From Nocardia sp. NBC_01329 (lineage in GTDB: Bacteria; Actinomycetota; Actinomycetes; Mycobacteriales; Mycobacteriaceae), in assembly GCF_035956715.1 (NCBI RefSeq), contig NZ_CP108381.1:4682001-4746000 (forward strand): a stretch of DNA of 64,000 nt, given 5' to 3'. Shown here one piece after another: positions 8,375-17,748 of this stretch; within the stretch, counting starts at the first letter, position 1, and every line of letters begins with the position of its first letter. Under the pieces are notes generated by a model, which had not been told where the DNA came from, ran no database searches, and worked only from the letters and a program-made list of their open reading frames with translations. The position numbers and the translations under genes were made by a program.

Positions 8375-9406
8375 TCAGTCGAGCGCGTTCGCGAGACGGG
8401 CGTGCAGATCGAGCAGGTCCGGAATCTGACCGGCCGGGCGGCGGCCCATCCCGCATTCGGTGGCGATTCCGAACTCGGCCACGAACGCGGCCGCGGCCTT
8501 GATCCGGCGGCGGGCGCCTTCGAAACCGTCGGAGGCGTGCACCAAACCCAGGAAAAGAGTGGTTTCCGGGTCCGTCGCGAGGCCCGCGAGCGGAGCGAAA
8601 TACGCGGCGTCCGTGCGCCCCTTCGGGACCGGCAGATGAACCCAGTTCAGCGGGCGGGCCAGCGCGACGGCCACCCCGGAGGCCACATCGACCAGTTTCG
8701 AGGTATCGGCCGGTTCGACGAAATGCTGATGCCCGAAATCGCCGTAGCAGAGGTGATACCCCAGCTCCACACCCGCGGGAACCGCATCACCGAGGCGGGC
8801 CAGCCGCTCGATCACACCGCCCAGGCGGGCGGGATAGTCGTCCCCGAACCAGCACGGGAAAACACCTTCGAACAGGGCGAATTCGACGGCCGCGTCCCAT
8901 TGGATCGCCAGATCCTCGTGCGGAATCGCCGAGGTGATCTGATCCAGTTCGGCCAGGATCGCGGCCTCGTAGCGGGTTTCCAGTTCCGCCTGCGGGCCGG
9001 CGACGAACGCGCCGACCACCGCGATCGGGGTCGGCAGACTCACCTGGAACCGGACACCGGGCCGGATCACGCCCTGTTCACGGAGTTGTTCGAAGACGCG
9101 CCACGATTGCCGCGCCGCCTGCGCGTACCCCAGCGAACCGAAATCGATGGCCCCAGGCTCGATTCCGGGAGCCGGTTGCACCCGTTCGCTCGGCCCGTAC
9201 TCCGGGCTCGGCGGCGGCACGGTGACCAGGGCGGGATGTGCCTGCAGCCTGGGCAGCTGCCACACCACCCAGTTATCGCGTTCGCCGGTCTCACCGTCGG
9301 GGATCCGAGTGATATGTCCCCCCAACCGGGTAGCGACCTGCGCGAAAACCGCCGCGGCATCGAAGAGCGGCACACTGCCGCACAGGTGGACACCGCGACC
9401 GACCAT
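8375..9406 (-). CDS. MetE/UroD-like TIM-barrel protein
   Basis: 343 residues. The fold resembles the C-terminal barrel of cobalamin-independent methionine synthase and its short relatives. Near the middle YHLCYGDFGHQH gives a His-x-Cys pair, and close to the end TECGMGRRP matches the second cysteine segment. This suggests a zinc-bound methyltransfer-type centre, but the substrate is unknown. The ATG at 9406 has GGAGGT 7 nt upstream, so the 67 extra in-frame codons before it are rejected. It lies upstream of the monooxygenase on the same strand but is separated from it by the operator region. Confidence 0.7.
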   Translation of the reverse strand: MVGRGVHLCGSVPLFDAAAVFAQVATRLGGHITRIPDGETGERDNWVVWQLPRLQAHPALVTVPPPSPEYGPSERVQPAPGIEPGAIDFGSLGYAQAARQSWRVFEQLREQGVIRPGVRFQVSLPTPIAVVGAFVAGPQAELETRYEAAILAELDQITSAIPHEDLAIQWDAAVEFALFEGVFPCWFGDDYPARLGGVIERLARLGDAVPAGVELGYHLCYGDFGHQHFVEPADTSKLVDVASGVAVALARPLNWVHLPVPKGRTDAAYFAPLAGLATDPETTLFLGLVHASDGFEGARRRIKAAAAFVAEFGIATECGMGRRPAGQIPDLLDLHARLANALD

Positions 9407-9582
9407 CACAAATACCTCCACGCATTTTCCGGATCCCGAACGGAAGGAGTGTATGAGCGCCGACGTCGTTGCGCGCGCGGAGCACTCGGCCACCGGCCCG
9501 GCCCCGGGCGACGCGCCGGACCGGACGTAGGCGCGGGGGTGTCGTAGTGTTCGGGAAAATCCCCCCGGGAACGGAGAACGTT

Positions 9583-10179
9583 TTGACTCAGCCACCGGCA
9601 GGTCCACCCCCGACCGGGCCGCAGCCGCCCGACGGCGTCCAGCCCGGCGGGCCGGACCCGGCCGCCGGCTACCCGCAGCCCACAGGTTCTCCGCAGCCGA
9701 CAGGTTCTCCGCAGCCGCCCCGTAAACGACGTACCGGCTTGATCATCGGCGTGGTGGTGGCCCTGCTCGTGGTGGTCGCCGCCATTGCCGCCGTAGTGGT
9801 ACTGACCGTGCAGGGACGCACCCCGCTGTCCACCGACGACCAGCAGATCGAGGCCTCGCTGCGCGAGTTCTACGGCACGCTCAGCGACGACGGTTTCGCA
9901 GCAGCCACCCAGCTGGCCTGCAAAGCCGATCGCGACGAATTCGACGGTATGTCGGACGCCGAGAAATCCGAGGCCGAGAAGCTCGGGTTCAAGGTCGATA
10001 TCGACTCGGTCGACAAGATCGCCGTGACCGGCGACCGCGCGAAGGCCGAGATCACGGGCAAGTTCAGCCTGTCGGCGCCCGGTGGCGAAGACGAGCAGAT
10101 GGACGACAGCTCCGAAGAGAACCTGGTGAAAGAGGACGGCGAGTGGCGAGTCTGCTCGTCGGGCAGCGAGGCGAAGTGA
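9583..10179 (+). CDS. Pro-rich single-pass membrane protein, Rv0361-like
   Basis: About 198 residues. The first 45 are rich in Pro, Gln and Gly with a short repeat (PQPTGSPQPTGSPQPP). They are followed by a basic stop-transfer KRRTG, one membrane helix (LIIGVVVALLVVVAAIAAVVVL), and an outer domain of about 115 residues that resembles the NTF2-like DUF4878 group. The start is probably TTG at 9583 (CGGAGAACG upstream); a GTG at 9547 is an alternative. Function is unknown. The next gene begins 16 bp later. Confidence 0.75.
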   Translation: MTQPPAGPPPTGPQPPDGVQPGGPDPAAGYPQPTGSPQPTGSPQPPRKRRTGLIIGVVVALLVVVAAIAAVVVLTVQGRTPLSTDDQQIEASLREFYGTLSDDGFAAATQLACKADRDEFDGMSDAEKSEAEKLGFKVDIDSVDKIAVTGDRAKAEITGKFSLSAPGGEDEQMDDSSEENLVKEDGEWRVCSSGSEAK

Positions 10180-10195
10180 GCGAGGGCGGGCGCCG

Positions 10196-11608
10196 ATGAG
10201 CTGCTGCGGGCCGACTCGGCGCACCGTACTCGGCGCATTCGGCCTCGCGGCACTGCTCCCCGCCGCCGGGCTCGCCGGCGCGGGCCGGGCGACGGCGTCG
10301 CCCGGGCCGGTGCTGGCGACCGACCTGGAAGTCGTCACGGTCACCGACACCTCGGCTGTGCTCACCTGGACCAGCCGGGACCCCGGCACCGCGATCCCGG
10401 TGGATACCCCCGGCGAGGTCCTGCTCGGCCCGGCCGACAGCAGGCGCCCGCTACGCCCGGTGTGGGCCTCCGACGGTGCCACCCCCTTCCACTACGCCCA
10501 GATCGACGGCCTCGAACCGGGCCGCGGCTATCGGTTCGAAGCCCGGTCTGCCGGGGTGCGGGCCGGACCGGCGCCCTCGGTCGTCACCGGGCGTGCCGGC
10601 ACCCCGGAAACCACCGCGTCGTTCACCACCCAGCTCCCGCCACCGGGGCGGCTGCTACGAACTCTCGCGCTGGCCAACGACGTCCACTACGGGGAGACCG
10701 TCAGTGGCCTGGTGGCCGGTGATCTTCCGCCCGGAATCCGGCAGGAACCGGGCCTCCCGCCCTACCCCGAAGTCATGTTCGACGCAGTACTCGACGATCT
10801 GCGCCGACCCGATCGCGGCGCGGAACTGCTGCTGCTGGCCGGCGATCTGACCGCGGAGGCGGCGCCCGCGGATATGCGGGCGGTCCGCACCCGGCTGGAC
10901 CGGTGGGGCACCGAGGGTCAGGACTATCTCGCCGTCCGCGGTAACCACGACCGCCCGCACACCGGCACGGACTATGCGGACTGTCCCGCTGTGCCCGGCG
11001 CACCGGACCACCGTGATTGCTGGAGTGACGTTTTCGGACCCCGGCAACAGGTGATCGAACACGAACTCGGTGGTCTGCGCGTACTCGGCCTCGACACCAG
11101 CGCGCTGGACGGGGCGGGCGGCGTCCTCGACGCCGCGCAATTCGACCGGGTCACCGAACTGCTGCGCTCCGAACCGGACCGTCCCACTGTGATTTTCGGG
11201 CACCACCCGGTGACAGTCGAAGCCGGGCTGACCAATACGGCGGGCCCGGGATTCGTGCTGGACCGTGACACCGCGCTGCGGCTACAACGGCTGTACGAAG
11301 GCGCACCGGGAGTTTTCCTGCAGCACAGCGGCCACACCCACCGCACCCGCCGGACCCGGCCGGATACCGCGTGCGAGGTCGAGTTCCTGGAGGTCGGCGC
11401 GATCAAGGAGTACCCCGGCGGATACAGCCTGCTGCGGATCTACGAGGGCGGCTACACGGTGAACTTCTACAAGACCCGCACCCCGGACTCGCGCCGCTGG
11501 AGCACGCTGACCCGAGCCGAATACTTCGGCCTGCTCCCCGAATACACACTGGGAACTTTCGCCGACCGCAACCATGTTGTGCTGCGGGACTTCTCCGGGC
11601 TGAGCTGA
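10196..11608 (+). CDS. Tat-exported metallophosphoesterase
   Basis: 470 residues. The N-terminus has a twin-arginine signal (RRTVLGAFGLAALLPAAG) ending near Ala-Ser-Pro. A fibronectin-like region (about residues 40-140) with TSAVLTWTSRD follows. The calcineurin-type phosphoesterase domain has all metal motifs: DVHYGE, GDLTAE, GNHDR, GHHP and HSGHTHRTR. It should hydrolyse a phosphoester outside the membrane with two metal ions. It is 16 bp after the previous gene, so both may be one transcript. A very strong hairpin follows the stop. Confidence 0.9.
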   Translation: MSCCGPTRRTVLGAFGLAALLPAAGLAGAGRATASPGPVLATDLEVVTVTDTSAVLTWTSRDPGTAIPVDTPGEVLLGPADSRRPLRPVWASDGATPFHYAQIDGLEPGRGYRFEARSAGVRAGPAPSVVTGRAGTPETTASFTTQLPPPGRLLRTLALANDVHYGETVSGLVAGDLPPGIRQEPGLPPYPEVMFDAVLDDLRRPDRGAELLLLAGDLTAEAAPADMRAVRTRLDRWGTEGQDYLAVRGNHDRPHTGTDYADCPAVPGAPDHRDCWSDVFGPRQQVIEHELGGLRVLGLDTSALDGAGGVLDAAQFDRVTELLRSEPDRPTVIFGHHPVTVEAGLTNTAGPGFVLDRDTALRLQRLYEGAPGVFLQHSGHTHRTRRTRPDTACEVEFLEVGAIKEYPGGYSLLRIYEGGYTVNFYKTRTPDSRRWSTLTRAEYFGLLPEYTLGTFADRNHVVLRDFSGLS

Positions 11609-11626
11609 GCTGTCACGGAGGAGAGA

Positions 11627-11667
11627 CGCCGCCCGGCCGGAGTCGCGAACGACTCCGGCCGGCGGCG
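11627..11667. terminator. bidirectional terminator hairpin
   Basis: A 12-bp perfect stem (CGGCCGGAGTCG and its complement) with a CGAA loop, extended by a further 6 bp after one bulged C. It sits 19 nt after the phosphoesterase stop and 5 nt past the 3' end of tRNA-Cys on the other strand, so it can end both transcripts. There is no T tract. Confidence 0.65.
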
Positions 11668-11672
11668 AACAG

Positions 11673-11744
11673 AGCGAGCGGCGGGAATTGAACCCGCGTA
11701 AACGGCTTTGCAGACCGTCGCCTGAACCACTCAGCCACGCCCGC
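11673..11744 (-). tRNA. tRNA-Cys (anticodon GCA)
   Basis: 72 nt on the minus strand. The acceptor GCGGGCG pairs with CGCTCGC (one G-U) and T is the discriminator. The anticodon stem is ACGGT/GCCGT with loop CTGCAAA, giving GCA. The T arm is GCGGG-TTCAATT-CCCGC. No CCA is encoded. Confidence 0.95.
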
Positions 11745-11912
11745 GTGACTCGATGATCATGTCCCGCTTCCGCCCCGGAGCCCACAGTTGGGCTCAGCGG
11801 GATCGCAACCGGTGACAGGAGGCGAACCGGGCGGCGTACACCGCGGCGCCCCAGGGTGACGCCCACCACCGGTGGGCGCCCGCGACGCGGCTCGCGGGCG
11901 GGGCGCCGTGCG

Positions 11913-12506
11913 ATGATCGAACACATGTCCCGTCCCCGCCCGCTACCCCTCGACCCGATCCAGGAGGCCCACCGCCAATGGGTCGGCCACGGCTGGGGCG
12001 CGGTCGCCGATGGGATGGCCGCGGTGACCTCACTGGTCCGCGCCCAGCAGATCGTCATGGCGCGCGTGGACGAAGCCCTGCGGCCGACCGGCCTGACATT
12101 CTCCCGCTACGAACTGCTGCAATTGCTGAACTTCAGTGCCACCGGCGCGCTGCCGATGGCGGTGGCCAGCGCTCGGTTGCAGGTGCATCCGACCAGTGTC
12201 ACCAATTCGGTGGACCGGCTGGAGGCAGCGGGGCTGGTGAACCGGGTGCCGCATCCGAACGATCGGCGGGCCACGCTGATCGAGATCACCGATGCCGGAA
12301 GAGCTCTCGTCGCCGAAGCAACCAGGTACCTGAACGAGCGCGTGTTCGCCCGGCCCGAACTTCCCCCCGACCGGCTGCGGACGCTGCTGCAGTTGCTGGC
12401 CGAGTTCCGGCACACCGCCGGAGACTTCGATACGGGCGAGGAACCGCCGCGCTGGGCCGAACCCGGACCGGTTACCCCGAGTGACCGGATGACCGAGCAA
12501 ACCTGA
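11913..12506 (+). CDS. MarR-family transcriptional regulator
   Basis: About 197 residues. Winged helix-turn-helix typical of MarR: FSRYELLQLL, then VHPTSVTNSVDRLEAAGLV as recognition helix, then the wing RVPHPNDRRATLIEIT. Starts at 11913 (ATG) and 11925 (ATG) are both possible; neither has a good ribosome-binding site. No obvious target gene is divergent from it; tRNA-Cys is its upstream neighbour. Confidence 0.85.
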   Translation: MIEHMSRPRPLPLDPIQEAHRQWVGHGWGAVADGMAAVTSLVRAQQIVMARVDEALRPTGLTFSRYELLQLLNFSATGALPMAVASARLQVHPTSVTNSVDRLEAAGLVNRVPHPNDRRATLIEITDAGRALVAEATRYLNERVFARPELPPDRLRTLLQLLAEFRHTAGDFDTGEEPPRWAEPGPVTPSDRMTEQT

Positions 12507-12630
12507 GCAGGATCGAGATATCCCGGACATCTGCCGGACCCCGCAGCCGGCGAACACATGATGCCGAGGCGCCCGTTCAGCAAATTTCTCGGTGGTTCAG
12601 CTTGGCAACAACCCACCCACGGCGCACCAT

Positions 12631-13716
12631 ATGTTTATGGTGCTGGTTCTCGGGGTATCAGTAGGCGCTTCAGGAGCGCGTGCTGTGCTGACCCATTCGG
12701 ATCAACCGCACCTGCCACCGATCGATCGGTGCCATATCCCCCGCCCCGCGCGTACACCGGTGGCCGACCCGGTTCTCATCGCGATCCGCCGTATGTACAA
12801 CGCCGCCCACCGACGCGACGAGTACATCACCGGAACTGCCGTGACCTGCCAGAACAGGGAGCAGGCCGACGTTGTGGGCGATGCCCTCGGTGCCGGACGG
12901 GTGACCCTGGTGGACGAACCACTGGCGCAGCTGCGATACCTGAGATTCACCGAGAAACTCCCGACCGCCGGGGTCGTCTCCCTGTTCGATCTGGGCTCCT
13001 CCGGGCTGACCCTCACCCAGATCGACTGCCGAACCGATACGGTGCTGGCCGGAACACACTGCCCGGGGCTGGGCGGCGACGGTTACAACGAACTGCTGTG
13101 CGACTGGCTCGACGGAGCCGGTGTGTTCACCGACGAGGCGGCGGCCCGGCGGTACCGGGAAGCGCTGAGCAGCGCCCGCGTGGTGACGGCGGCCGACCCC
13201 GATACCGCCGAACGAGCGGTCATCACCCGCAGTGATCTGGCCGAACTCTGCGCGGACGCGGTGCGGTCGGCCGCGACCCTGGTGCGCCGGGTGGCGGAAC
13301 GGACGGAAGCGGCGCCGAATGCGGTAGCCCTGCTCGGCGGGTGCGCCCGCAATCCGGCCCTGCACGCCCGGCTGACCGATCTACTCGGCCTGCCGCTGGT
13401 CTGTGATTCCGAACCGGAGTATGTCTCGGCCCGCGGCGCGCTGCTGTTCGCGGCCGAACGGCCCGCCGCCGGTATCCGCACCGCGCATATCCGGGCGGGC
13501 GGGCAGGTGGTGCAGCTGGCACCGCCGACGGTCGGGCGGCGCAAGATCTACGCGGCCGCGGCCGTGACGATCGGGCTCGGCGCGACGGTGGCCGGGCTGC
13601 TGACAGCCCAGAGCGGATCCGCGCAACCCACCAGGAACAATCACATACCCACCGATATCCAGGACGCCCCGCCGCCCGGGCCCGGCCCGGGGGCGCGAGA
13701 TCTCAGCGGTTGGTGA
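12631..13716 (+). CDS. reduced Hsp70-like ATPase-fold protein with membrane anchor
   Basis: About 361 residues. Parts of the actin/Hsp70 ATPase fold are recognisable: phosphate-1 region VLVLGVSVGASGARAVL, connect region VTLVDEPLAQLRYL, phosphate-2 region SLFDLGSSGLTLTQI with GLGGDGYNELL, and adenosine loop LLGGCARNPAL. The usual Asp of the phosphate-1 loop is Ser. No substrate-binding domain follows; instead there is one membrane helix (about residues 310-330) and a Pro-rich end. Function is unknown. ATP hydrolysis is doubtful. The start is uncertain. Its 3' end overlaps the convergent enoyl-CoA hydratase gene by 14 bp. Confidence 0.7.
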   Translation: MFMVLVLGVSVGASGARAVLTHSDQPHLPPIDRCHIPRPARTPVADPVLIAIRRMYNAAHRRDEYITGTAVTCQNREQADVVGDALGAGRVTLVDEPLAQLRYLRFTEKLPTAGVVSLFDLGSSGLTLTQIDCRTDTVLAGTHCPGLGGDGYNELLCDWLDGAGVFTDEAAARRYREALSSARVVTAADPDTAERAVITRSDLAELCADAVRSAATLVRRVAERTEAAPNAVALLGGCARNPALHARLTDLLGLPLVCDSEPEYVSARGALLFAAERPAAGIRTAHIRAGGQVVQLAPPTVGRRKIYAAAAVTIGLGATVAGLLTAQSGSAQPTRNNHIPTDIQDAPPPGPGPGARDLSGW

Positions 13717-14479
13717 ACTTCGCGGGCCGCTTGTCCACGAAGGCTTCCATGCCTTCGGACTGATCCGCGGTCGCGAACAGCGAATGGAAGACCCGGCGCT
13801 CGAACCGCAGTCCCTCGCCCAGGGTGGTCTCGAAGGACCGGTTGACGGCTTCCTTGGCGATCATGGCCACCGGCAGCGACATGGACGCGATGGTGGCACC
13901 GACCTCCAGCGCGGTATCCAGCAGTTCGGCGGCGGGCACGATCCGGGCCACCAGACCGGCACGCTCGGCCTCCTCGGCATCCATATTGCGACCGGTGAGC
14001 ACCAGATCCATGGCCTTGGCTTTGCCGACAGCCCGGGTCAGCCGCTGCGAACCGCCGATACCGGGGATAACACCCAGTTTGATCTCCGGCTGCCCGAATT
14101 TCGCCGTATCCGCCGCGATCAGGATGTCGCAGATCATGGCCAGTTCACAGCCGCCGCCCAGCGCATACCCGGCGACCGCGGCGATGGTGGGCTTGCGGAA
14201 CTGGGCCAGCCGCTCCCAGCGGGCGAAGTAATCGTCCATGAACATGTCCATATAGGACTTCGGCTGCATCTCCTTGATATCCGCCCCGGCGGCGAAAGCC
14301 CGCTCCGAACCGGTGATCACCACGGCGCCGATCTCGTCGTCGCGCTCGAGCTCGTCGAGAGCGGCAACCACATCATCGAGGACCTGCGCGTTGAGCGCGT
14401 TGAGCGCCTTGGGCCGGTTCAGCGTGATGAGGCCGACCTTGTCCTTACGCTCCAGCAGAATCGTCTCGAAGTCGGTCAC
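13703..14479 (-). CDS. enoyl-CoA hydratase
   Basis: Crotonase-fold enzyme adding water across 2-enoyl-CoA. About 258 residues. The oxyanion-hole segments are FAAGADIKEM and GYALGGGCELAM (catalytic Glu in CELAM), with the second Glu in FGQPEIKLGVIPG. It resembles mycobacterial EchA8. The GTG at 14479 has AGAGGA upstream and gives MTDFETI. It follows mmsB by 95 bp in the same direction. In the valine pathway it would hydrate methacrylyl-CoA, the one step not otherwise covered by this operon. Confidence 0.9.
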   Translation of the reverse strand: MTDFETILLERKDKVGLITLNRPKALNALNAQVLDDVVAALDELERDDEIGAVVITGSERAFAAGADIKEMQPKSYMDMFMDDYFARWERLAQFRKPTIAAVAGYALGGGCELAMICDILIAADTAKFGQPEIKLGVIPGIGGSQRLTRAVGKAKAMDLVLTGRNMDAEEAERAGLVARIVPAAELLDTALEVGATIASMSLPVAMIAKEAVNRSFETTLGEGLRFERRVFHSLFATADQSEGMEAFVDKRPAKFTNR

Positions 14480-14574
14480 AGCACATCCTCTGGTCGAAAC
14501 GGTCATGAATATCGGTGACGATACCGCGCGGGTCACCGGCCGCAGGGAGGTGGTTTCGGGCAGCGGACCAGGAA

Positions 14575-15465
14575 CTACTCCGCTGAGCTACGCCCCCGGA
14601 TATCGGTGATGACGGCCGAGAAATCCCGCTCGCCGGAAGCCTCGGCGAACTCGCGATAGATCTGTGCCGCGAGTTCGCCGATCCGGCCCTCGACACCGTT
14701 GGCGCGTAACGCTTCCACCGCGAGGCCGAGGTCCTTGTTCATCAGCGCGGCGGCGAACCCCGGTTTGTAATCGTTGTTCGCCGGGCTGGTCGGCACCGGG
14801 CCCGGAACCGGGCAGTAGGTGGTGAGCGCCCAGCTCTGCCCGGACGCGGTGGACACCACATCGAAGAACGACTGATGGCTCAGGCCCAGTTTCTCGCCCA
14901 GTACCAACGCTTCCGACAGTCCGATCATGGAGATGCCCAACAGCATGTTGTTGCAGATCTTCGCCGCCTGCCCCACCCCGGACGCGCCGCAGTGCACGAC
15001 CTTGGCGCCCATCACCTCGAGCACCGGCAGTGCCTCGGCGAAATCGGTGTCGGCGCCGCCCACCATGAAGGTCAGCGTGCCCGCGGCCGCACCGGCGACG
15101 CCGCCCGACACCGGCGCGTCCAGCGCACGGTGACCGGCCGCGGCGGCCGCCTCGGCCGCGGCCTTGGCATCGGCCACATCGATGGTCGAACAGTCGATGA
15201 ACAGCGTGCCCGGGTTCGCGGCCGGCAACAGTTCGGCGTACACAGTGCGCACCAGTGTGCCGTTGGTGAGCATGGTGATCACGATGTCGCGTCCGGTGGC
15301 CGCGGCCACCCCGGCATCCACCAGGGCGACCCCGTCGACGCGGGCCTGCTCCTGCGCGGCGGGCGACGGATCGAACGCGTGTACGTCGTACCCGGCCTTC
15401 ACCAGGTTCGCCGCCATCGGGCCGCCCATATGGCCTAGGCCGAGAAAGCCGATCGTTTTGCTCAT
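14575..15465 (-). CDS. mmsB: 3-hydroxyisobutyrate dehydrogenase
   Basis: Oxidises 3-hydroxyisobutyrate to methylmalonate semialdehyde with NAD+. About 296 residues. Rossmann loop GFLGLGHMGGPMA starts at residue 5, the substrate loop is DAPVSGGVAGA, and the catalytic Lys is in GQAAKICNNML. The ATG at 15465 follows GGAGGACAAGC and overlaps the upstream stop by 4 bp (ATGA). The last codons (ending ...RGRSSAE) lie over a stretch that looks like the 5' half of a tRNA. Confidence 0.94.
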   Translation of the reverse strand: MSKTIGFLGLGHMGGPMAANLVKAGYDVHAFDPSPAAQEQARVDGVALVDAGVAAATGRDIVITMLTNGTLVRTVYAELLPAANPGTLFIDCSTIDVADAKAAAEAAAAAGHRALDAPVSGGVAGAAAGTLTFMVGGADTDFAEALPVLEVMGAKVVHCGASGVGQAAKICNNMLLGISMIGLSEALVLGEKLGLSHQSFFDVVSTASGQSWALTTYCPVPGPVPTSPANNDYKPGFAAALMNKDLGLAVEALRANGVEGRIGELAAQIYREFAEASGERDFSAVITDIRGRSSAE

Positions 15466-16550
15466 TGCTTGTCCTCCGGAACAGTCAAACCCAGTTCCCG
15501 CGCACCGAGTTCGGCGAAATATCCGTCGACCTGCGCGGTGGTCACATCGGACAGGGTGGCGGGCGACCACTGCGGATTGCGGTCCTTGTCGACCACCTGC
15601 GCACGGATGCCCTCGACCAGATCATGCGAGGCCAGCGAGGCGATCGACACCCGGTACTCCTCGTTCAGCACCGCCTCCAGGCTGCCGGCGCCCTTGGCCG
15701 AACGCAGCGACCGCAGGGTCACCTGCAGGGCGACCGGCGATTTACCCAGCACCTCGATAGCGGCCTTGTTCGCCTCGGCGGCCGGATGGGCCTGTAGACG
15801 GCCGACGATCTCGGCGACGGTTTCGGCGCTGTAGCAGTCGTCGATCCAGTCGCGTTGGGCGATCAGCGCCGATTCCGGGGCCTCGGCGGCGAATTTCGCG
15901 ATGGCGATATCCGCGGCCTCGGTCTCCAGCGTGGTCAGCAGCGCCGGGATCTGGTCAGCGGGTACGTAGTAGTCCGCGAAACCGGTGGCGATGGCATCCC
16001 CGGCCCCGAGCCGCGCGGTGGTGAGCGCGATATGCGCACCCAGTTCACCCGGCGCCCGGGACAACAGATAGGTGCCGCCGACATCGGGGATGAATCCGAT
16101 CCCGACCTCGGGCATGCCGACCTTCGACCGTTCGGTGACGATCCGATGGCTGCCGTGCGCGGACAGTCCGACACCGCCGCCCATCACGATGCCGTCCATC
16201 ACCGCGACATACGGTTTCGGATAGCGGCCGATCAGCGCGTTGAGAATGTACTCGTCCCGCCAGAACTTCCCGGTCGCCGAATCCGCCCCGGACCCGATGT
16301 GCCCCGCCGCCTGCTGTTCCGCGGCGTCGTGGTGGATGGCGACGATATCGCCGCCCGCGCACAAGCCTCGGTCTCCGGCACCGGTGATGGCCACCGTCCG
16401 CACCGAATCGTCGGTGGCCCAGGCCCGCAACCGCTCGGTGATGGTGAGTGTCATCGCGTGGTTGAGGGCGTTGATGGCCCTGGGCCGGTTCAGGGTTATC
16501 GAGCCCAGGCCGTTGCGCTGCTCGACCAGGACTTCGGGTTCGTCGTTCAT
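15462..16550 (-). CDS. 3-hydroxyisobutyryl-CoA hydrolase
   Basis: Crotonase-superfamily thioesterase of valine degradation; releases free 3-hydroxyisobutyrate. 362 residues, which is the long form typical of this hydrolase rather than of hydratases. The family segments are RGLCAGGDIVAIHHDA, DGIVMGGGVGLSAHG, and MPEVGIGFIPDVGGTYLLSRAPGE (catalytic Glu and Asp). The C-terminal helical part ends VDKDRNPQWSP, as in the family. AAAGGAA precedes the start. Its stop overlaps the mmsB start by 4 bp. Confidence 0.92.
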   Translation of the reverse strand: MNDEPEVLVEQRNGLGSITLNRPRAINALNHAMTLTITERLRAWATDDSVRTVAITGAGDRGLCAGGDIVAIHHDAAEQQAAGHIGSGADSATGKFWRDEYILNALIGRYPKPYVAVMDGIVMGGGVGLSAHGSHRIVTERSKVGMPEVGIGFIPDVGGTYLLSRAPGELGAHIALTTARLGAGDAIATGFADYYVPADQIPALLTTLETEAADIAIAKFAAEAPESALIAQRDWIDDCYSAETVAEIVGRLQAHPAAEANKAAIEVLGKSPVALQVTLRSLRSAKGAGSLEAVLNEEYRVSIASLASHDLVEGIRAQVVDKDRNPQWSPATLSDVTTAQVDGYFAELGARELGLTVPEDKQ

Positions 16551-16587
16551 CTATTTCCTTTCGCGCTCGTCGCGAGACGTCCACCGA

Positions 16588-17748
16588 TCACGGCACACCC
16601 GCCACGGACGCTGTCATCGACCGGGCTACCACCATCCGCATGATCTCGTTGGTGCCCTCCAGGATCTGGTGCACCCGCAGATCGCGGACGATCTTCTCCA
16701 GACCGTATTCGGCCAGGTAACCGTATCCGCCGTGCAGTTGCAGCGCGGCGTTGGCGACCTCGAAACCGGCATCGGTGGCGAACCGTTTGGCCATGGCGCA
16801 GAGTTCGACCTTGTCCGGTGCGTCGTCGTCCAGCGCCCCCGCAGCACGCCACAGCAAGGTCCGGGCGGCTTCCAATTCGGTGCGCATATCGGCCAGCTGG
16901 AACTGCAGTGCCGGATTGTCCAGCAGGGGCCCGCCGAACGCGGTGCGCTGGGCGAGATAGGGCACGGTCTTCTCGAGCGCGGCCTGCGCGCCACCCACCG
17001 AGCAAGCGGCGATATTGAGCCGCCCACCGTTGAGCCCGTTCATCGCGATCCGGAACCCGTCGCCCTCGGCGCCGAGCCGGTTGACGACCGGTACCCGCGC
17101 GTCGGTGAGGTTCACCTGCCGGGTGGGCTGGGCGTTCCAGCCCATCTTCTTCTCGTTGGGACCGACCTCCAGGCCGGACGTATCGGCCGGGATGATCAGC
17201 GTCGATATCCCGTGCGCTCCGGTGTCCTGGGTGCGGACCATCATCACGTACAGGTCGTTGCTACCCGCCCCCGAGATGAACTGCTTGGACCCGTTGACCA
17301 CATAGTCGTCGCCGTCACGCACCGCCCGAGTGGTGAGGGCGGCGGCATCGGAGCCCACCCCGGGTTCGGTGAGCGCGTAACTGGCGAGCTTCTCCATCGC
17401 GGTCAGCCCGGGCAGCCACTGCCGACGCTGTTCGTCGTCACCGTAGGCGTCGATCATCCAGGCCGCCATATTGTGTATCGAGATATAGGCCGCCATGGTG
17501 GGACACCCGGTCGCGAGCTGTTCGAAGATCCGCACCGCGTCCAACCGGCGCAGCCCGGATCCACCGAACTCCTCGTCCACATAGATGCCGCCGAGCCCGA
17601 CCGCACCCGATTTCCGCAGCACATCCACCGGAAAGTGCTTGTGTTGGTCCCATTCCACGGCGTGCGGCGCCAGATATTCGTCGGCGAACTCCCGGGCGGT
17701 ATCGCGGATGGCCCGCTCATCGGAATCGAGTGTGAACACGATCGTCAT
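16588..17748 (-). CDS. acyl-CoA dehydrogenase (isobutyryl-CoA dehydrogenase likely)
   Basis: FAD flavoenzyme, 386 residues. The FAD/acyl segment is YALTEPGVGSDAAAL, the flavin contact is RQFISGAGSNDLY-like (KQFISGAGSNDLY), and the C-terminus has the catalytic Glu in QILEGTNEIMRM. Placement between mmsA and the hydroxyisobutyryl-CoA hydrolase argues for isobutyryl-CoA as substrate; this is inference from context. Its start overlaps the mmsA stop by 4 bp (ATGA), and 37 bp separate it from the next gene. Confidence 0.93.
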   Translation of the reverse strand: MTIVFTLDSDERAIRDTAREFADEYLAPHAVEWDQHKHFPVDVLRKSGAVGLGGIYVDEEFGGSGLRRLDAVRIFEQLATGCPTMAAYISIHNMAAWMIDAYGDDEQRRQWLPGLTAMEKLASYALTEPGVGSDAAALTTRAVRDGDDYVVNGSKQFISGAGSNDLYVMMVRTQDTGAHGISTLIIPADTSGLEVGPNEKKMGWNAQPTRQVNLTDARVPVVNRLGAEGDGFRIAMNGLNGGRLNIAACSVGGAQAALEKTVPYLAQRTAFGGPLLDNPALQFQLADMRTELEAARTLLWRAAGALDDDAPDKVELCAMAKRFATDAGFEVANAALQLHGGYGYLAEYGLEKIVRDLRVHQILEGTNEIMRMVVARSMTASVAGVP

